Source: Gemmatimonas groenlandica
Lineage (GTDB): Bacteria; Gemmatimonadota; Gemmatimonadetes; Gemmatimonadales; Gemmatimonadaceae
Reading direction: 5' to 3'
Length of the DNA stretch: 64,000 nt
Assembly (NCBI RefSeq): GCF_013004105.1
Contig: NZ_CP053085.1
Location: forward strand, 2,666,001-2,730,000
Shown piece by piece: positions 8,495 to 17,600 of the stretch. Below the pieces are notes generated by a model. That model made no database searches, was not told the origin of the DNA, and saw only the letters and a program-made list of their open reading frames with translations. The translations under genes and the position numbers were made by a program. Positions within the stretch are counted from its first letter, which is position 1. The number at the start of each line of letters is the position of its first letter.

Positions 8495-9256
8495 ATGTCC
8501 CGATCCCGCTCCGCGTTCCGCCAGTCTGCGCTCCTGCTCTGCGTGGTCGCGCTCACGGCATGCGGCACGGCCGATCCGGCGAAGACCGCGAACGCGGCTG
8601 CCGAGCCGGGCCGTACGGCGGAAGTGGCGGCATCGCCGTTGCTGCAGACGACCGCGATCTCTGGTCCGGGCGCAGCGGGCGACACGCTCGCCGACTCGAT
8701 CACGATTCAACGGGCCGATCGTGGCCGCTTGATGGGCCGGGAAGATGCGATGTGGGTGGTGATGATCAGCGACTTTCAGTGCCCGTACTGCAAGCAGTGG
8801 CACGACTCGTCGATGGCCAACCTCAAGCGCGACTACATCGACGCCGGCAAGATCCGCTTGGCGTATCTGCATCTGCCACTTTCGATTCACCGACACGCGA
8901 AGGCCCAGGCCGAAGCGTCGATGTGCGCCGCCGTGCAGGCGAAGTTCTGGGAGTACGCCGACGTGCTCTTCCGTGAGCAGCGGGCGTTTCAACCGATCGA
9001 CAATCCGTCGGCCAAACTCGACGACATCGGCCGTGAGCTGAAGCTCGACATGCCGAGCTTCACGCGCTGCCGGAAGTCCGACGCGATTCGCATGCTGGTG
9101 GAGAACGACGAGCGGCAGGCGACGCAGGCACGCGTCCAGTCCACACCGTCGTTCCTGATCGGCGAGTTTCTGGTGCAAGGCGCGTTGCCGTACAAGGATT
9201 TCCGCCGGGCCATCGACACGGCGCTGGTGGTGGCGAAGTCGAGGAGGACGCGCTGA
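8495..9256 (+). CDS. DsbA-like thioredoxin-fold lipoprotein
   Basis: 253 residues from the ATG at 8495. The longer open frame from 8423 is rejected because the lipoprotein signal begins here. The lipobox is VALTAC with C23 as anchor. The thioredoxin-fold domain has active site C96-P-Y-C99 within ISDFQCPYCKQWH and a cis-Pro loop near STPSFLIG, which places it in the DsbA/thioredoxin_4 group. It is probably a periplasmic thiol oxidoreductase tethered to a membrane. It is divergent from the TPM operon and its TGA overlaps the proposed waaA start. Confidence 0.88.
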   Translation: MSRSRSAFRQSALLLCVVALTACGTADPAKTANAAAEPGRTAEVAASPLLQTTAISGPGAAGDTLADSITIQRADRGRLMGREDAMWVVMISDFQCPYCKQWHDSSMANLKRDYIDAGKIRLAYLHLPLSIHRHAKAQAEASMCAAVQAKFWEYADVLFREQRAFQPIDNPSAKLDDIGRELKLDMPSFTRCRKSDAIRMLVENDERQATQARVQSTPSFLIGEFLVQGALPYKDFRRAIDTALVVAKSRRTR

Positions 9257-10557
9257 ACCCGCTGGTCCGCTCCGTGTACGGAGCGGGCGTGCTCGCCGCC
9301 CGGCTCGCTACCCAGCTGGCCCCGGCGAGCGGGTCGAAGCTCTGGCGTTCGCTGGCGGCCCGTCGTGGATTATTGGAGCGGATCACGGCCGCCAGTCGCG
9401 CCGTCCGTACGCCGAGCCGACCGCTGGTCTGGATGCACGCGCCGTCGGTTGGTGAAGGTCTGCAGGCGCGTCCCGTGGCGCACCGACTCCGCGCGCTCCA
9501 TCCCGAACTGCAGCTGGCGTACACCTTCTTCTCGCCCAGCGCCGAGACGTTTTCCGCTTCCGTGGGTGCCGACATCACCGACTATCTGCCCTTCGACGGA
9601 CGTCGCGAAGCCGACGCGATGCTCGATGCGCTGCAGCCTTCGGTGTTGGCGTTCGTGAAGCTCGACGTGTGGCCGACTCTCGTGGAGCGTGCGACGGCAC
9701 GGGGCATCCCCGTGGCGCTCCTCAGTGCCACTCTGGCGCCCCGATCGGGCCGATCCGGGGCCATGTCACGTCTGCTGCTCCACGAGGCGTACAGCGCCCT
9801 CGAGGGCGTCGGCGCGATTGATCAGGCCAATGCCGACCGGCTGGTCGCACTCGGCGTGCGCCCCGACGTGCTCGAGGTGACCGGTGATACGCGCTTCGAT
9901 CAGGTGTGGGATCGGGCGCAGCGCGTCGACGAGCGACAGCCGATGCTGCGAGCGCTGGCGGGTACCCGACCCACACTGGTGGCGGGGTCCACCTGGCCGG
10001 CCGACGAAGCGGTATTGCTCGAGGCGTTCGCACGTGCGCGCCGGGCGGAGAGCTCGCTGCGACTGATCATTGCCCCGCACGAACCCACCGCGACGCATCT
10101 CGGGCCGATCGTGGCATGGGCGCTCGCAGCGGGCGTATCGTGTGCCACGCTGTCGCTGGCGGAGTCGGATCGGGCCGCGTCACAGAGCGACGTGATCCTC
10201 GTCGACCGTGTCGGCGTCCTCGGCGATCTGTATTCGCTCGCTGACGTGGCGTTCGTCGGCGGCGGCTTTCACGCGGCCGGGCTACACTCGGTGATCGAAC
10301 CGGCGGCGTTCGGCGCACCGGTGCTCTTCGGCCCCGGCCATGACATGAGTCGCGAGGCGGGACTGCTGATTAGCGCCGGCGGGGCGCGGGTGGTGCGCGA
10401 TGCGGGCGAGTGCGAGGCGGCACTGCGGACCTTCACGGCGAATTCCGTGGCACGTGAAACGGCCGGCGCTGCGGCGCGAGACCTCGTGCAGAGCGAGCTT
10501 GGGGCAACGGAGCGGTCGGTGCGTCTGGTGCAACGGTTGTTGCGGGCGCGACTCTGA
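9253..10557 (+). CDS. waaA: 3-deoxy-D-manno-octulosonic acid transferase
   Basis: Adds Kdo to lipid A precursors at the cytoplasmic face of the inner membrane, so the host makes LPS. Recognisable segments: WMHAPSVGEGLQARPV (acceptor-side motif), AYTFFSPSAE, DYLPFDGR, KLDVWPTLVERA, GDTRFDQV, VAGSTWPADE, GDLYSLADVAFVGGGFH and the nucleotide-sugar loop GLHSVIEPAAFGAPVLFGP. The conventional start is GTG at 9274, but no Shine-Dalgarno precedes it. A CTG at 9253 lies 5 nt after AGGAGG (9242-9247) and restores a short N-terminal anchor helix (NPLVRSVYGAGVLAARLA). I give the CTG start; the two differ by 7 residues. Confidence 0.92.
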   Translation: MNPLVRSVYGAGVLAARLATQLAPASGSKLWRSLAARRGLLERITAASRAVRTPSRPLVWMHAPSVGEGLQARPVAHRLRALHPELQLAYTFFSPSAETFSASVGADITDYLPFDGRREADAMLDALQPSVLAFVKLDVWPTLVERATARGIPVALLSATLAPRSGRSGAMSRLLLHEAYSALEGVGAIDQANADRLVALGVRPDVLEVTGDTRFDQVWDRAQRVDERQPMLRALAGTRPTLVAGSTWPADEAVLLEAFARARRAESSLRLIIAPHEPTATHLGPIVAWALAAGVSCATLSLAESDRAASQSDVILVDRVGVLGDLYSLADVAFVGGGFHAAGLHSVIEPAAFGAPVLFGPGHDMSREAGLLISAGGARVVRDAGECEAALRTFTANSVARETAGAAARDLVQSELGATERSVRLVQRLLRARL

Positions 10558-10600
10558 TCGAGTGATTGCTGACGATCCGGAGAAGACCACGGAGATCGTT

Positions 10601-10731
10601 GGTTCACGCGAAGGGCGCGAAGGGCCGCGAAGAGGCGCGAAGAACTGCAACCGCTCTTCAGTTTTGCATTTTCATTTTTTGTTTTGCTTTTCTTCGCGAA
10701 CCTTCGCGCCCTTCGCGGGCTTCGCGTGAAT
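10601..10731. repeat. Long inverted-repeat element, GCGAAG iteron family, copy 1
   Basis: The left arm (about 10602-10643) and right arm (about 10690-10731) are reverse complements with few differences. Each arm carries four copies of GCGAAG (left: 10608, 10617, 10627, 10637) or its complement CTTCGC (right: 10692, 10702, 10711, 10720), spaced 9-10 nt. The ~46-nt centre is T-rich. It sits between the convergent stops of waaA and the carboxypeptidase-like gene. A second copy is at 63207-63317. Confidence 0.85.
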
Positions 10732-10785
10732 CAGCGAACCGTCAGACACACTGAGTCCGTCCGAATGCACTCCGCCAAACGACGC

Positions 10786-11556
10786 TCAGTACTTGTCCCC
10801 CTTGGCGCGCGTATAAATCACAATCGCGCCCCAGGGCGTGCGGTCGCCGAACTGCACCGCCGATTCGGTTTTTCCGAGCAGCGCGAAGAAATAGACATCG
10901 CGCGGATTGATGTTCGGGTAGCTGCCGCTGAGCGGGATGCCGTCGAGCACGATCGTGAGGCAGCGATTGTAGCGCGTGGAGCGGATACAATCATCCCGAC
11001 GGCTTGGCACCACGAATCCCGGGTAGCCGGTCGAGCGCAGCAGGTCTTCGAACGAGTTCGAACGCTCGCGCAGTTTCTCCACTTCGACCGGTGGGAACAC
11101 GCGCCAGCCGCGCCGACGCGCTTCCGTGAGACGCAATTCGTTGAACGACGGCGAGGATTTCACGCGCACCGTGTCGGTGCGAATGCCCGTTTCGACGACG
11201 TTGAAGTTCACCTCGAGCGTGTCAGTGACACCGATGGTGATTTCTTCGGAGAGCGTCGGCTCCATCCCGATGCGCGTGATCGAGATCGCGAACGGCTTGC
11301 CGCCGGCGTTGACGCGGAACTGAAAGCGACCTTTGTCATCGGTGACGGCGCTGCCGATGGACCGGCCGTCGCGGAGTAAGGCCATGACGCGCGCTTGATC
11401 GAGCGGTCGGTCATCCCCAACGAGTTTGGCTGATCCGCGCAGCACCTGGGCCTGCGCACTGACCGGGAGCCAGAACATGGCCCAAAGCACAGCGACCGCG
11501 AACGGGACTTTCGTCTCGTTCGCGGTCGCGGTTGGCTTCGTGCCGTGCGTACGCAC
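10786..11556 (-). CDS. Secreted carboxypeptidase-regulatory-like protein with a TonB plug-like segment and no barrel
   Basis: 256 residues with a signal peptide (VPFAVAVLWAMFWLPVSAQA). The beta-sandwich (RGSAKLVGDDRPLDQARVMALLRDG...TDDKGRFQFRVNAGG) resembles the CarboxypepD-regulatory domain found at the N-terminus of SusC proteins. A plug-like tail follows (FEDLLRSTGYPGFVVPS...CLTIVLDGIPLSG...GKTESAVQFGD...WGAIVIYTRA). The outer-membrane barrel that normally follows is absent, and the protein ends in a natural stop. It is the last gene of the SusC/SusD operon, 11 nt after the DUF4397 gene. Function is unknown. The start is probably GTG. Confidence 0.8.
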   Translation of the reverse strand: MRTHGTKPTATANETKVPFAVAVLWAMFWLPVSAQAQVLRGSAKLVGDDRPLDQARVMALLRDGRSIGSAVTDDKGRFQFRVNAGGKPFAISITRIGMEPTLSEEITIGVTDTLEVNFNVVETGIRTDTVRVKSSPSFNELRLTEARRRGWRVFPPVEVEKLRERSNSFEDLLRSTGYPGFVVPSRRDDCIRSTRYNRCLTIVLDGIPLSGSYPNINPRDVYFFALLGKTESAVQFGDRTPWGAIVIYTRAKGDKY

Positions 11557-11567
11557 AACCGTATTGC

Positions 11568-12407
11568 TTACGGGTTGGGCGTCGTGCGCGGCGGCTGCTT
11601 GTCGACGAAGTACACCACGCCAGGCGTCGTGAACCGCGTGCCGGCCGAGTTCGCCGGCGTGGCCGGGAATGCGACGGCCGTGATGATCGAGCCGGCGATC
11701 GTGGCGCCACCGAGCGGATCGACCGACGCACTACCAGCGGTACCGGCCGGAGCCGCCGCGCTGATGACGGCCGTGGTGGAGCCGGTCGCGGTGACACGGG
11801 CCGCGAAGGCTCCCGTGGCGCGCGTGAGATACGCCGACACCGTATTCAACGCGACGTTCGCGAGCAGCGGCGTGCCGGTGATGGCATCCGTGGTCGTCGG
11901 CGTCGCGTAGATGTCGACGTTTCCAACATCGAGTCCGGCGTGAATGGCCCGGAACGCGATACCGGCCGGCGTGGCTGGGAGGGCGTCGACGATGTTCACG
12001 ATACGCTGCTTCGGCGTGGAGCCGGCGCGGGCGTAGCCGAGGTGCAGCAGCGTGTAGTACTTGCCGGCTTCGAACGTGATGGTGGTATCCACCAGGATGT
12101 TCGTGTTGCCGGCGGCTGACACGTCGGCGCTGTACGTAAACACGCGGAACTTGCGCGCGCCCGCCGCGGTGGGCTGGTAGTTACCCTGGCCGAGGCCACG
12201 GAACTGCACGTTGGCCCATGAGATCGGCGAGTACTCGACCTGGTCGATGAAGCGGACCGTGGTGCCGAGCGTATCGGGGACGGCGTTGATATAGCGAACG
12301 TACGCCAGGGGCGGGATGTTCGGTGTCGTGGGCCCATCGCTGGGCTCACTGCAGCCGACCATCGCCGACACTGCTACGCCAAGAATTGCAAATCGGGAGA
12401 GCCGCAT
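11568..12407 (-). CDS. DUF4397 domain lipoprotein
   Basis: 279 residues with a lipoprotein signal whose lipobox is SAMVGC (C19). Repeated beta-domains begin AYVRYINAVPDTLGTTVRFIDQV and IAFRAIHAGLDVGNVDIYATP. Both match the start of DUF4397 repeats (RxxHAsPdapnVDvy). This points to a surface or periplasmic beta-sandwich protein of unknown ligand. It lies 69 nt downstream of the 166-residue lipoprotein and 11 nt upstream of the next gene, in the SusC/SusD operon. Confidence 0.85.
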   Translation of the reverse strand: MRLSRFAILGVAVSAMVGCSEPSDGPTTPNIPPLAYVRYINAVPDTLGTTVRFIDQVEYSPISWANVQFRGLGQGNYQPTAAGARKFRVFTYSADVSAAGNTNILVDTTITFEAGKYYTLLHLGYARAGSTPKQRIVNIVDALPATPAGIAFRAIHAGLDVGNVDIYATPTTTDAITGTPLLANVALNTVSAYLTRATGAFAARVTATGSTTAVISAAAPAGTAGSASVDPLGGATIAGSIITAVAFPATPANSAGTRFTTPGVVYFVDKQPPRTTPNP

Positions 12408-12476
12408 GAGGCAAGGACTCCGAGAGGAAGCGAAATAGGAACGTTGAGCGAGACGATCGCGCGAGGGCGCGGCCGC

Positions 12477-12977
12477 TCAGGACTGTTGCGGGCCGTCGCC
12501 GGGACGATCGGTGGCGGCATCTCCGAAGAGATCCAACCCACTCTTGAGCGTCCCGAGAATAGCCAAAACAATGACACCAACCAGCAGGAGCGTCTTCACC
12601 TTTGAGACTTTGCGGGCACGATAGCCGAGGATGGCATCCTCGGGAATCGACACTCGCTCGCCGGTCCAGGTGGCCGTGTTTCCGCGCAGATCGGTCACGC
12701 GATACACATCGAGCACCAGCGACCCGTCTTGCCGGCTGACGACCTTGCCGTCGATCCGGTCGACACTCGCGCCGACCCGATCACCCAACATCACGCGACC
12801 GCGATCATTGATCACGACCCCGATCTGCTGGGCAGGCGCGGGTGGCGTGGACTGGACCGGGAGGTAGGAGAAACAGCCGATCTGCAGTGCCAGCGCCAGA
12901 GCGCACAGGCCGCTCACGGACCGCTGCGCGATCGTCTCCGATCGGGAGCGCACGCGAACCGCCTGTGAGTCGGACAT
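12477..12977 (-). CDS. Putative lipoprotein with a C-terminal membrane segment
   Basis: 166 residues. The start at 12977 is chosen because it overlaps the SusD stop by one base (TGATG) and gives a lipoprotein signal (LCALALALQIGC). The longer frame that runs upstream through susD is a shadow. A beta-rich middle (VVINDRGRVMLGDRVGASVDRIDGKVVSRQDGSLVLDVYRV...) is followed by a hydrophobic helix (TLLLVGVIVLAILGTL) near the C-terminus. I do not recognise a named family. Its position, coupled to SusD, suggests a role with the outer-membrane receptor complex or in reading its state. Confidence 0.7.
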   Translation of the reverse strand: MSDSQAVRVRSRSETIAQRSVSGLCALALALQIGCFSYLPVQSTPPAPAQQIGVVINDRGRVMLGDRVGASVDRIDGKVVSRQDGSLVLDVYRVTDLRGNTATWTGERVSIPEDAILGYRARKVSKVKTLLLVGVIVLAILGTLKSGLDLFGDAATDRPGDGPQQS

Positions 12978-14617
12978 CAGAACCCGTACGTCCCGCGCGC
13001 GGCGCGAACCGTGCCGTTGTAGTATGGCTTTTGACGAGACTGCATTTCCTGGTACGGCACCGGCCACTCGACCGGCGTGCCCTCGACCAGGTCGCCCCAG
13101 CCGCGGTTGTCTGTCATCCAGATGAAGTAGCCCGTGTAGGCCGTCTCCATGCGCTTCTCGTACTTCATGGCTTCGAGCAGGCTGCCGCACGCCGTGCTGG
13201 TGAAGTTCGGCGCGACCGGCACACGCGGCACGCACGTGGCGAGGTTCGTCGAATACGGCGCCGTGGCGCTCGCCACGCTGCCGATCGCATCCAGACCGTT
13301 TTTCGCGCGCGTCACGTTGACGAGAGCGATGGCGGCCGGGAGGTTGTTGGTGCGGATGTAGCCTTCGGCCGCCAGCATGTCCATTTCGGTCTTGGACATT
13401 TCGGTGTACGGGCCCGACACGGAGTTGAGCCACTGCGCGCCGTAGCGGCGGTGGTCATACTGCGAGTCACCCGGGCCGGTGAGCGGCACGTCTTCGCCCG
13501 TGGGGCGGTTACGGAAGTACACACCGGCCGGGAGGGCTACCGTCGGTCCGACGGCCTGCTGCGCCGCGCGCGTGGCGCCAACCGGCCACCGCTTATCGGG
13601 CGAGACCACCGTGAACGCGCGCCGCGCGCCGACGGGCGTGGCGAGCCACGCATCGTACGAGCCAGACACGTCCGCCATGCCGTAGTAGAAGTACGGCACG
13701 GCATGCCAGCCACCGGTCACGTACATCTGGTTGAAGTCATACGCCGCGGACCAACCCGTCGTGCCGCCCAACGTCACCGCGAAATCGGCAGTGATGCCGT
13801 TGGTGGCATCGGCGATCACGGCCGTCCAATCGACCGCTGCGCGAGCGGTCGGCGTGCGGGCAACACCGGCTCGGATGCGGGCCTTGTACGAGCGCGAGAG
13901 CCGCACGAAGTCGTCGCGCGTGACCGCGACGCCGCTAATCCAGGTAGTCGGCAGCGGGAAGCCGTTCGCGCCATTCGTGGCCGCCGCCGAGTTGGCAATG
14001 GCGATCGCCGAGTCGAGCATCTGCAGGGCGGCCGTCGCCACTTGCCCAGCACCGGAGAGATCAGGCACTTGGTCGCTGGGCGTCGCCGGCGTGACGATCG
14101 CAGCCGAGTCATAGGCCAGCGCCAAATTACCGAGCGCCTGACCGAGGATGTAGAAGCCGAAGGCCTTGGCGCGAGCATCCTGCGCCGGGCTGCCTATCGT
14201 CTGGCTGGTGGTGGCCAAGCGATTGACGGCGGCTACGGCGTTCGACGCCGTACGTGCGACACGCTCGAACTGATTGAAGTTCGCGAGGTTGCCGGTCTGG
14301 TTGTCGTTACCCAGCTCGTTGGAGATGACCGAGCGCGGAATCTGCGAGCGGGCGGCCATACCGAAGTTGGCCACCGACGCGATGTTCTCGCCGGCGAGGA
14401 TTCTCGCTTGGGTGTTCACCGATTCAGTGGCACGCTGGGTGTTGAACAGCTGCACACCGAGGCCGGCCACGACACCTTCCACGCCCGCAGGTGTGGCGTA
14501 GGCGCGTGCAACGTCTGGGTTGTTCAGATTGGGGACGTTCAGTGAGTCGCCGCTGCAGGCCATGAGCCCCAGCAGTACCCCACTGCCCGCGATGTACTGT
14601 GAAACGTGCTTACGCAT
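12977..14617 (-). CDS. RagB/SusD family outer-membrane lipoprotein
   Basis: 546 residues with lipobox GLMAC (C21). The helical SusD core is seen in DSLNVPNLNNPDVARAYATP (typical SusD start), QLFNTQRATES, NAVAAVNRLA, AFGFYILGQALGNLALAYDSAAIVTP, and the C-terminal EAMKYEKRMETAYTGYFIWMTDNRGWGDLVEGTP, where KRxE/RGWGDLVxGT is the family's conserved closing segment. SusD proteins form the lid of a SusC TonB-dependent transporter and bind its nutrient. The partner lies immediately upstream (69-nt gap holding a hairpin). The substrate cannot be told from the sequence; no glycosidase or sulfatase is linked. Confidence 0.92.
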   Translation of the reverse strand: MRKHVSQYIAGSGVLLGLMACSGDSLNVPNLNNPDVARAYATPAGVEGVVAGLGVQLFNTQRATESVNTQARILAGENIASVANFGMAARSQIPRSVISNELGNDNQTGNLANFNQFERVARTASNAVAAVNRLATTSQTIGSPAQDARAKAFGFYILGQALGNLALAYDSAAIVTPATPSDQVPDLSGAGQVATAALQMLDSAIAIANSAAATNGANGFPLPTTWISGVAVTRDDFVRLSRSYKARIRAGVARTPTARAAVDWTAVIADATNGITADFAVTLGGTTGWSAAYDFNQMYVTGGWHAVPYFYYGMADVSGSYDAWLATPVGARRAFTVVSPDKRWPVGATRAAQQAVGPTVALPAGVYFRNRPTGEDVPLTGPGDSQYDHRRYGAQWLNSVSGPYTEMSKTEMDMLAAEGYIRTNNLPAAIALVNVTRAKNGLDAIGSVASATAPYSTNLATCVPRVPVAPNFTSTACGSLLEAMKYEKRMETAYTGYFIWMTDNRGWGDLVEGTPVEWPVPYQEMQSRQKPYYNGTVRAARGTYGF

Positions 14618-14643
14618 CGAATCTCCTCAAGAGGCTGTCCACA

Positions 14644-14671
14644 GGCGCGAGGGCAGTCAAACCCTCGCGCC
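14644..14671 (-). terminator. Hairpin between susC-like and susD-like genes
   Basis: A perfect 10-bp GC stem (14644-14653 with 14662-14671) and an 8-nt loop, 16 nt downstream of the SusC stop on the minus strand. No U-tract follows. It is more likely an RNA-stabilising or partial-termination element that sets the SusC:SusD ratio than a full terminator. Confidence 0.45.
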
Positions 14672-14686
14672 GCGTGAACTCCGGGG

Positions 14687-17600
14687 TCAGAAGCTGGTGC
14701 TGAGCGAGAACGTGAACTGGCGCAGGTTCGGGAAGGTGAAGCCGTCGGCGGCGTTCAACACGCCGGATCCGAGCGCACCACCGCCCAGGCCCACTTCAGG
14801 ATCGAAGCCCTTGTACTTGGTCCACGTGATCAGGTTGCGACCGATGAGGGCGAGGTTCCAGTTGCCGATGCCGCCGATCGAGCCGATGCGGTAGCCGACC
14901 GAGAGTTCACGGAGCTTCACGAAGCCCGCGTCTTCCACGGTGTTGTTGTTCGGCGCCAGCACGTCGTACAGACCACCGATGCCACCCGTGGAAACGGCGC
15001 GGAAGTAGTAGCCGATCGGCTTCGCATCCGCGACCGAGCGTCCCTGCTGGTCGGCGTCGGCATGCATGAAGTCGCCGTACGACCACTGACGACCGACGTT
15101 CCACACATCCTTGCCCACCGTGGCGTCGAGCAGGCCGTAGGCCGTGATGCGCTTGTACCGGAAGTTCTGGGCAACCGACCAGCGGAAGCTCGGGAGCGCC
15201 TGACCAACGGGGAGCACCGGCACGGCGCCGGTGGCGTCACGCTCGAGGATCGGGAAGCCCCAGTTCAACGGGTCAGCGGTGGTGCCACCAGCCCACGGCG
15301 CCTGGGCAGCCGGGAGGCGGGTCATCCACAGGTTCTTCGTGATGCCGTCAGCCAGCGTGTTGCCCTGTCCGACGTACACGATGAAGCCGTCCGAGTTGCG
15401 CTGGAAATCAAGTCCCGAGCCGCAGCGGCTCTGGAAGTTCGCGGGGAGCTGACCGCAGTCCTTCACGAACTTGCGGCCGTAGATCTGACCGAGCGAACCG
15501 CCCTTGACGATCTTGAACATCGTCTCGGAACCCTGCTGACCGGCGGCCGATACGAAGTACTCGGGAATGTCGAGCTGCGTGATCACCGACGTCGTACGGT
15601 CGTAGTTGAAGCGGGCCGAGTAGTCGACGTTGCGCGTGGCCACGATCGGGACGTTGAGCGAGACTTCGAACGTATTGTTCGTGAGCTGACCCGCGTTCGT
15701 CCACTGGCTGGCGAAGCCGGCCGCAGCGGGCGGGGGAGGCTGCAGCAGCTGGTCGTCGATCACGTTGTGCGACTTCGTGACCGTGACGCCGTACTTGCTG
15801 AACAGCTCAAGGTCCATGCCGTATTCCTGCTCGGTGGACACTTCCGGCTTGAGATTCTTGTTGCCGAGCTGGTTCGGGTTGAGCGCACCACCCGCGCCGA
15901 TCGTGAACGTCTCGTACTGCGCCGTGAAGTTCGGGCGGTTACCTGCCTGACCGATCGAGTAGCGGAACTTGAGGTCGGAAATCTGGTCAAAATTGAACCA
16001 GGGCTCGTCAGACAAACGCCAGGCGGCCGAGGCACGACCATAAGTCTGCCAGCGGTTGGCCGCACCGAACAGCGACGCGGCGTCGCGGCGGACGAGGGCG
16101 CCGATGATGTAGCGGCCCTTGTAGTCGAGGTCGAGGTTCGTGAAGAAACCGAGCTGACGCACGATTTCAGACGACCCCGTGGTGTAGAAGTTCGTGATCG
16201 CCGCATCGGGATCGGCGAGGCCCGGCACCGCCAGGTTCGTACCGCCGGTACCCTGCGAGCGCGAGTTCTGCGTCTCGTACAGGTAGCGGAGGGTGAGGCG
16301 CGAGGTGAGGCTCTCGTCGAACCAGTTCTTACGCGCCGACACGTTACCCGAAGCGTTCAGCGAGTACGCGCGACCGGCACTCCGGTCGATGTCGCCGAGA
16401 TTGGTCGCACTCAGCGCCGACGTCCGGTAGCCGCGGTCACGCTGCTGTTCCTGGAAGTTGCTGCGAGAGTCATAGCCGAAGTTGAACTCGCCGTCGAGCC
16501 ACGAAAGCGGCGTCCACCGCGCCGTGGCGTTACCCACGAAGCGGTCGATGCGATTCAGCGGCACGAAGTTCTGCGCGTTGTACGCCGGGTTCAGATTCTG
16601 CGCGCCCTGATTCTGCGCCACCGTACGGATGTACAAACGGCCCTTCGCATCGGTCGCGAACAGCTGGGCGTTGGCCGGCTGACGCGTGAGGCCAAACCAG
16701 CCGGCGCCGTTGTTGTAGTCGTTGGCGCTGGAGTAGCTGGAGCGCACCGAGAAGTTGACGTTCCCGCCCAACTGTTGGTCGACATTGAGGCGCATCGAGT
16801 TACGCGTGTAACCCGGCAGCAGCTTCACGGAGCCTTCCTGGCGCAGCTGATTCACCGAGGCGAAGAAGTTCGTGCGGCCGACCCTACCCGTCGCGTCAAG
16901 CGTCGAGTTAATGACCTGGCCGTTCGTGACGAACTGCGCGATCGGGTTGTACGACTTCGGAAACTGATTGACCTGGAACAGCGCGCGCGAGTTGATCGCA
17001 CCGGGATTCTGCGCGATGCCACCGTCGTTCGAGAAGCGCAACGGCGGCAGTGCGAAGTCACCGCCGTCATTATTGATGCGGTACGCTTCCTGATAGATGT
17101 CGACCGTGCGCGAGCAATCAGCCGCTCCGGCCACCGTCACGCAGAAGCGAGAGGCGTTCTCGTCCATCAGCATGAAGTGCGTCGTCGGGTACTGATACTC
17201 GTTCTCGATGTCCGACACGCCGTATTCCACGTTGGCGCGGAACTTCACGCCTTCGCTCTGGTTCTTGCCCGAGCGCGTGGTGATCTGAATGACGCCGTTA
17301 CCGGCGCGTGAGCCGTACAGCGACGAGGCAGCCGCACCCTTCACGACTTCGATGTTCTCGATGTCCTGCGGGTTGATGTCCTGCAGGCCACCCTGCGAGA
17401 CGACACCGTCGATGATGTACAGCGGATCCTGACCACGGCCCGTCGCGTTGATCGACTGGGGGCCACGGAGAATGATCGCGGGCGCCGTGCCCGGTCGGCC
17501 GGAGGCCGACACGATGTTGGCACCGGCCACCTTACCCTGCAGCTGCGACAGCGGGTTGGAGCCCGGAACGGGCATGTCCTTGTCGCTGACCTGCGCCACC

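Noticed and set aside
10601-10731. CRISPR array
   Set aside because: Units are 6-nt iterons 9-10 nt apart in inverted arms, without 25-40-nt repeats, unique spacers or cas genes.
12978-13433. A 152-codon extension of the 166-residue lipoprotein
   Set aside because: It reads the susD-like gene in another frame.
15062-17311. A 749-codon plus-strand frame inside the SusC gene
   Set aside because: Antisense shadow typical of GC-rich DNA: Arg/Val/Glu-rich, no family motif.
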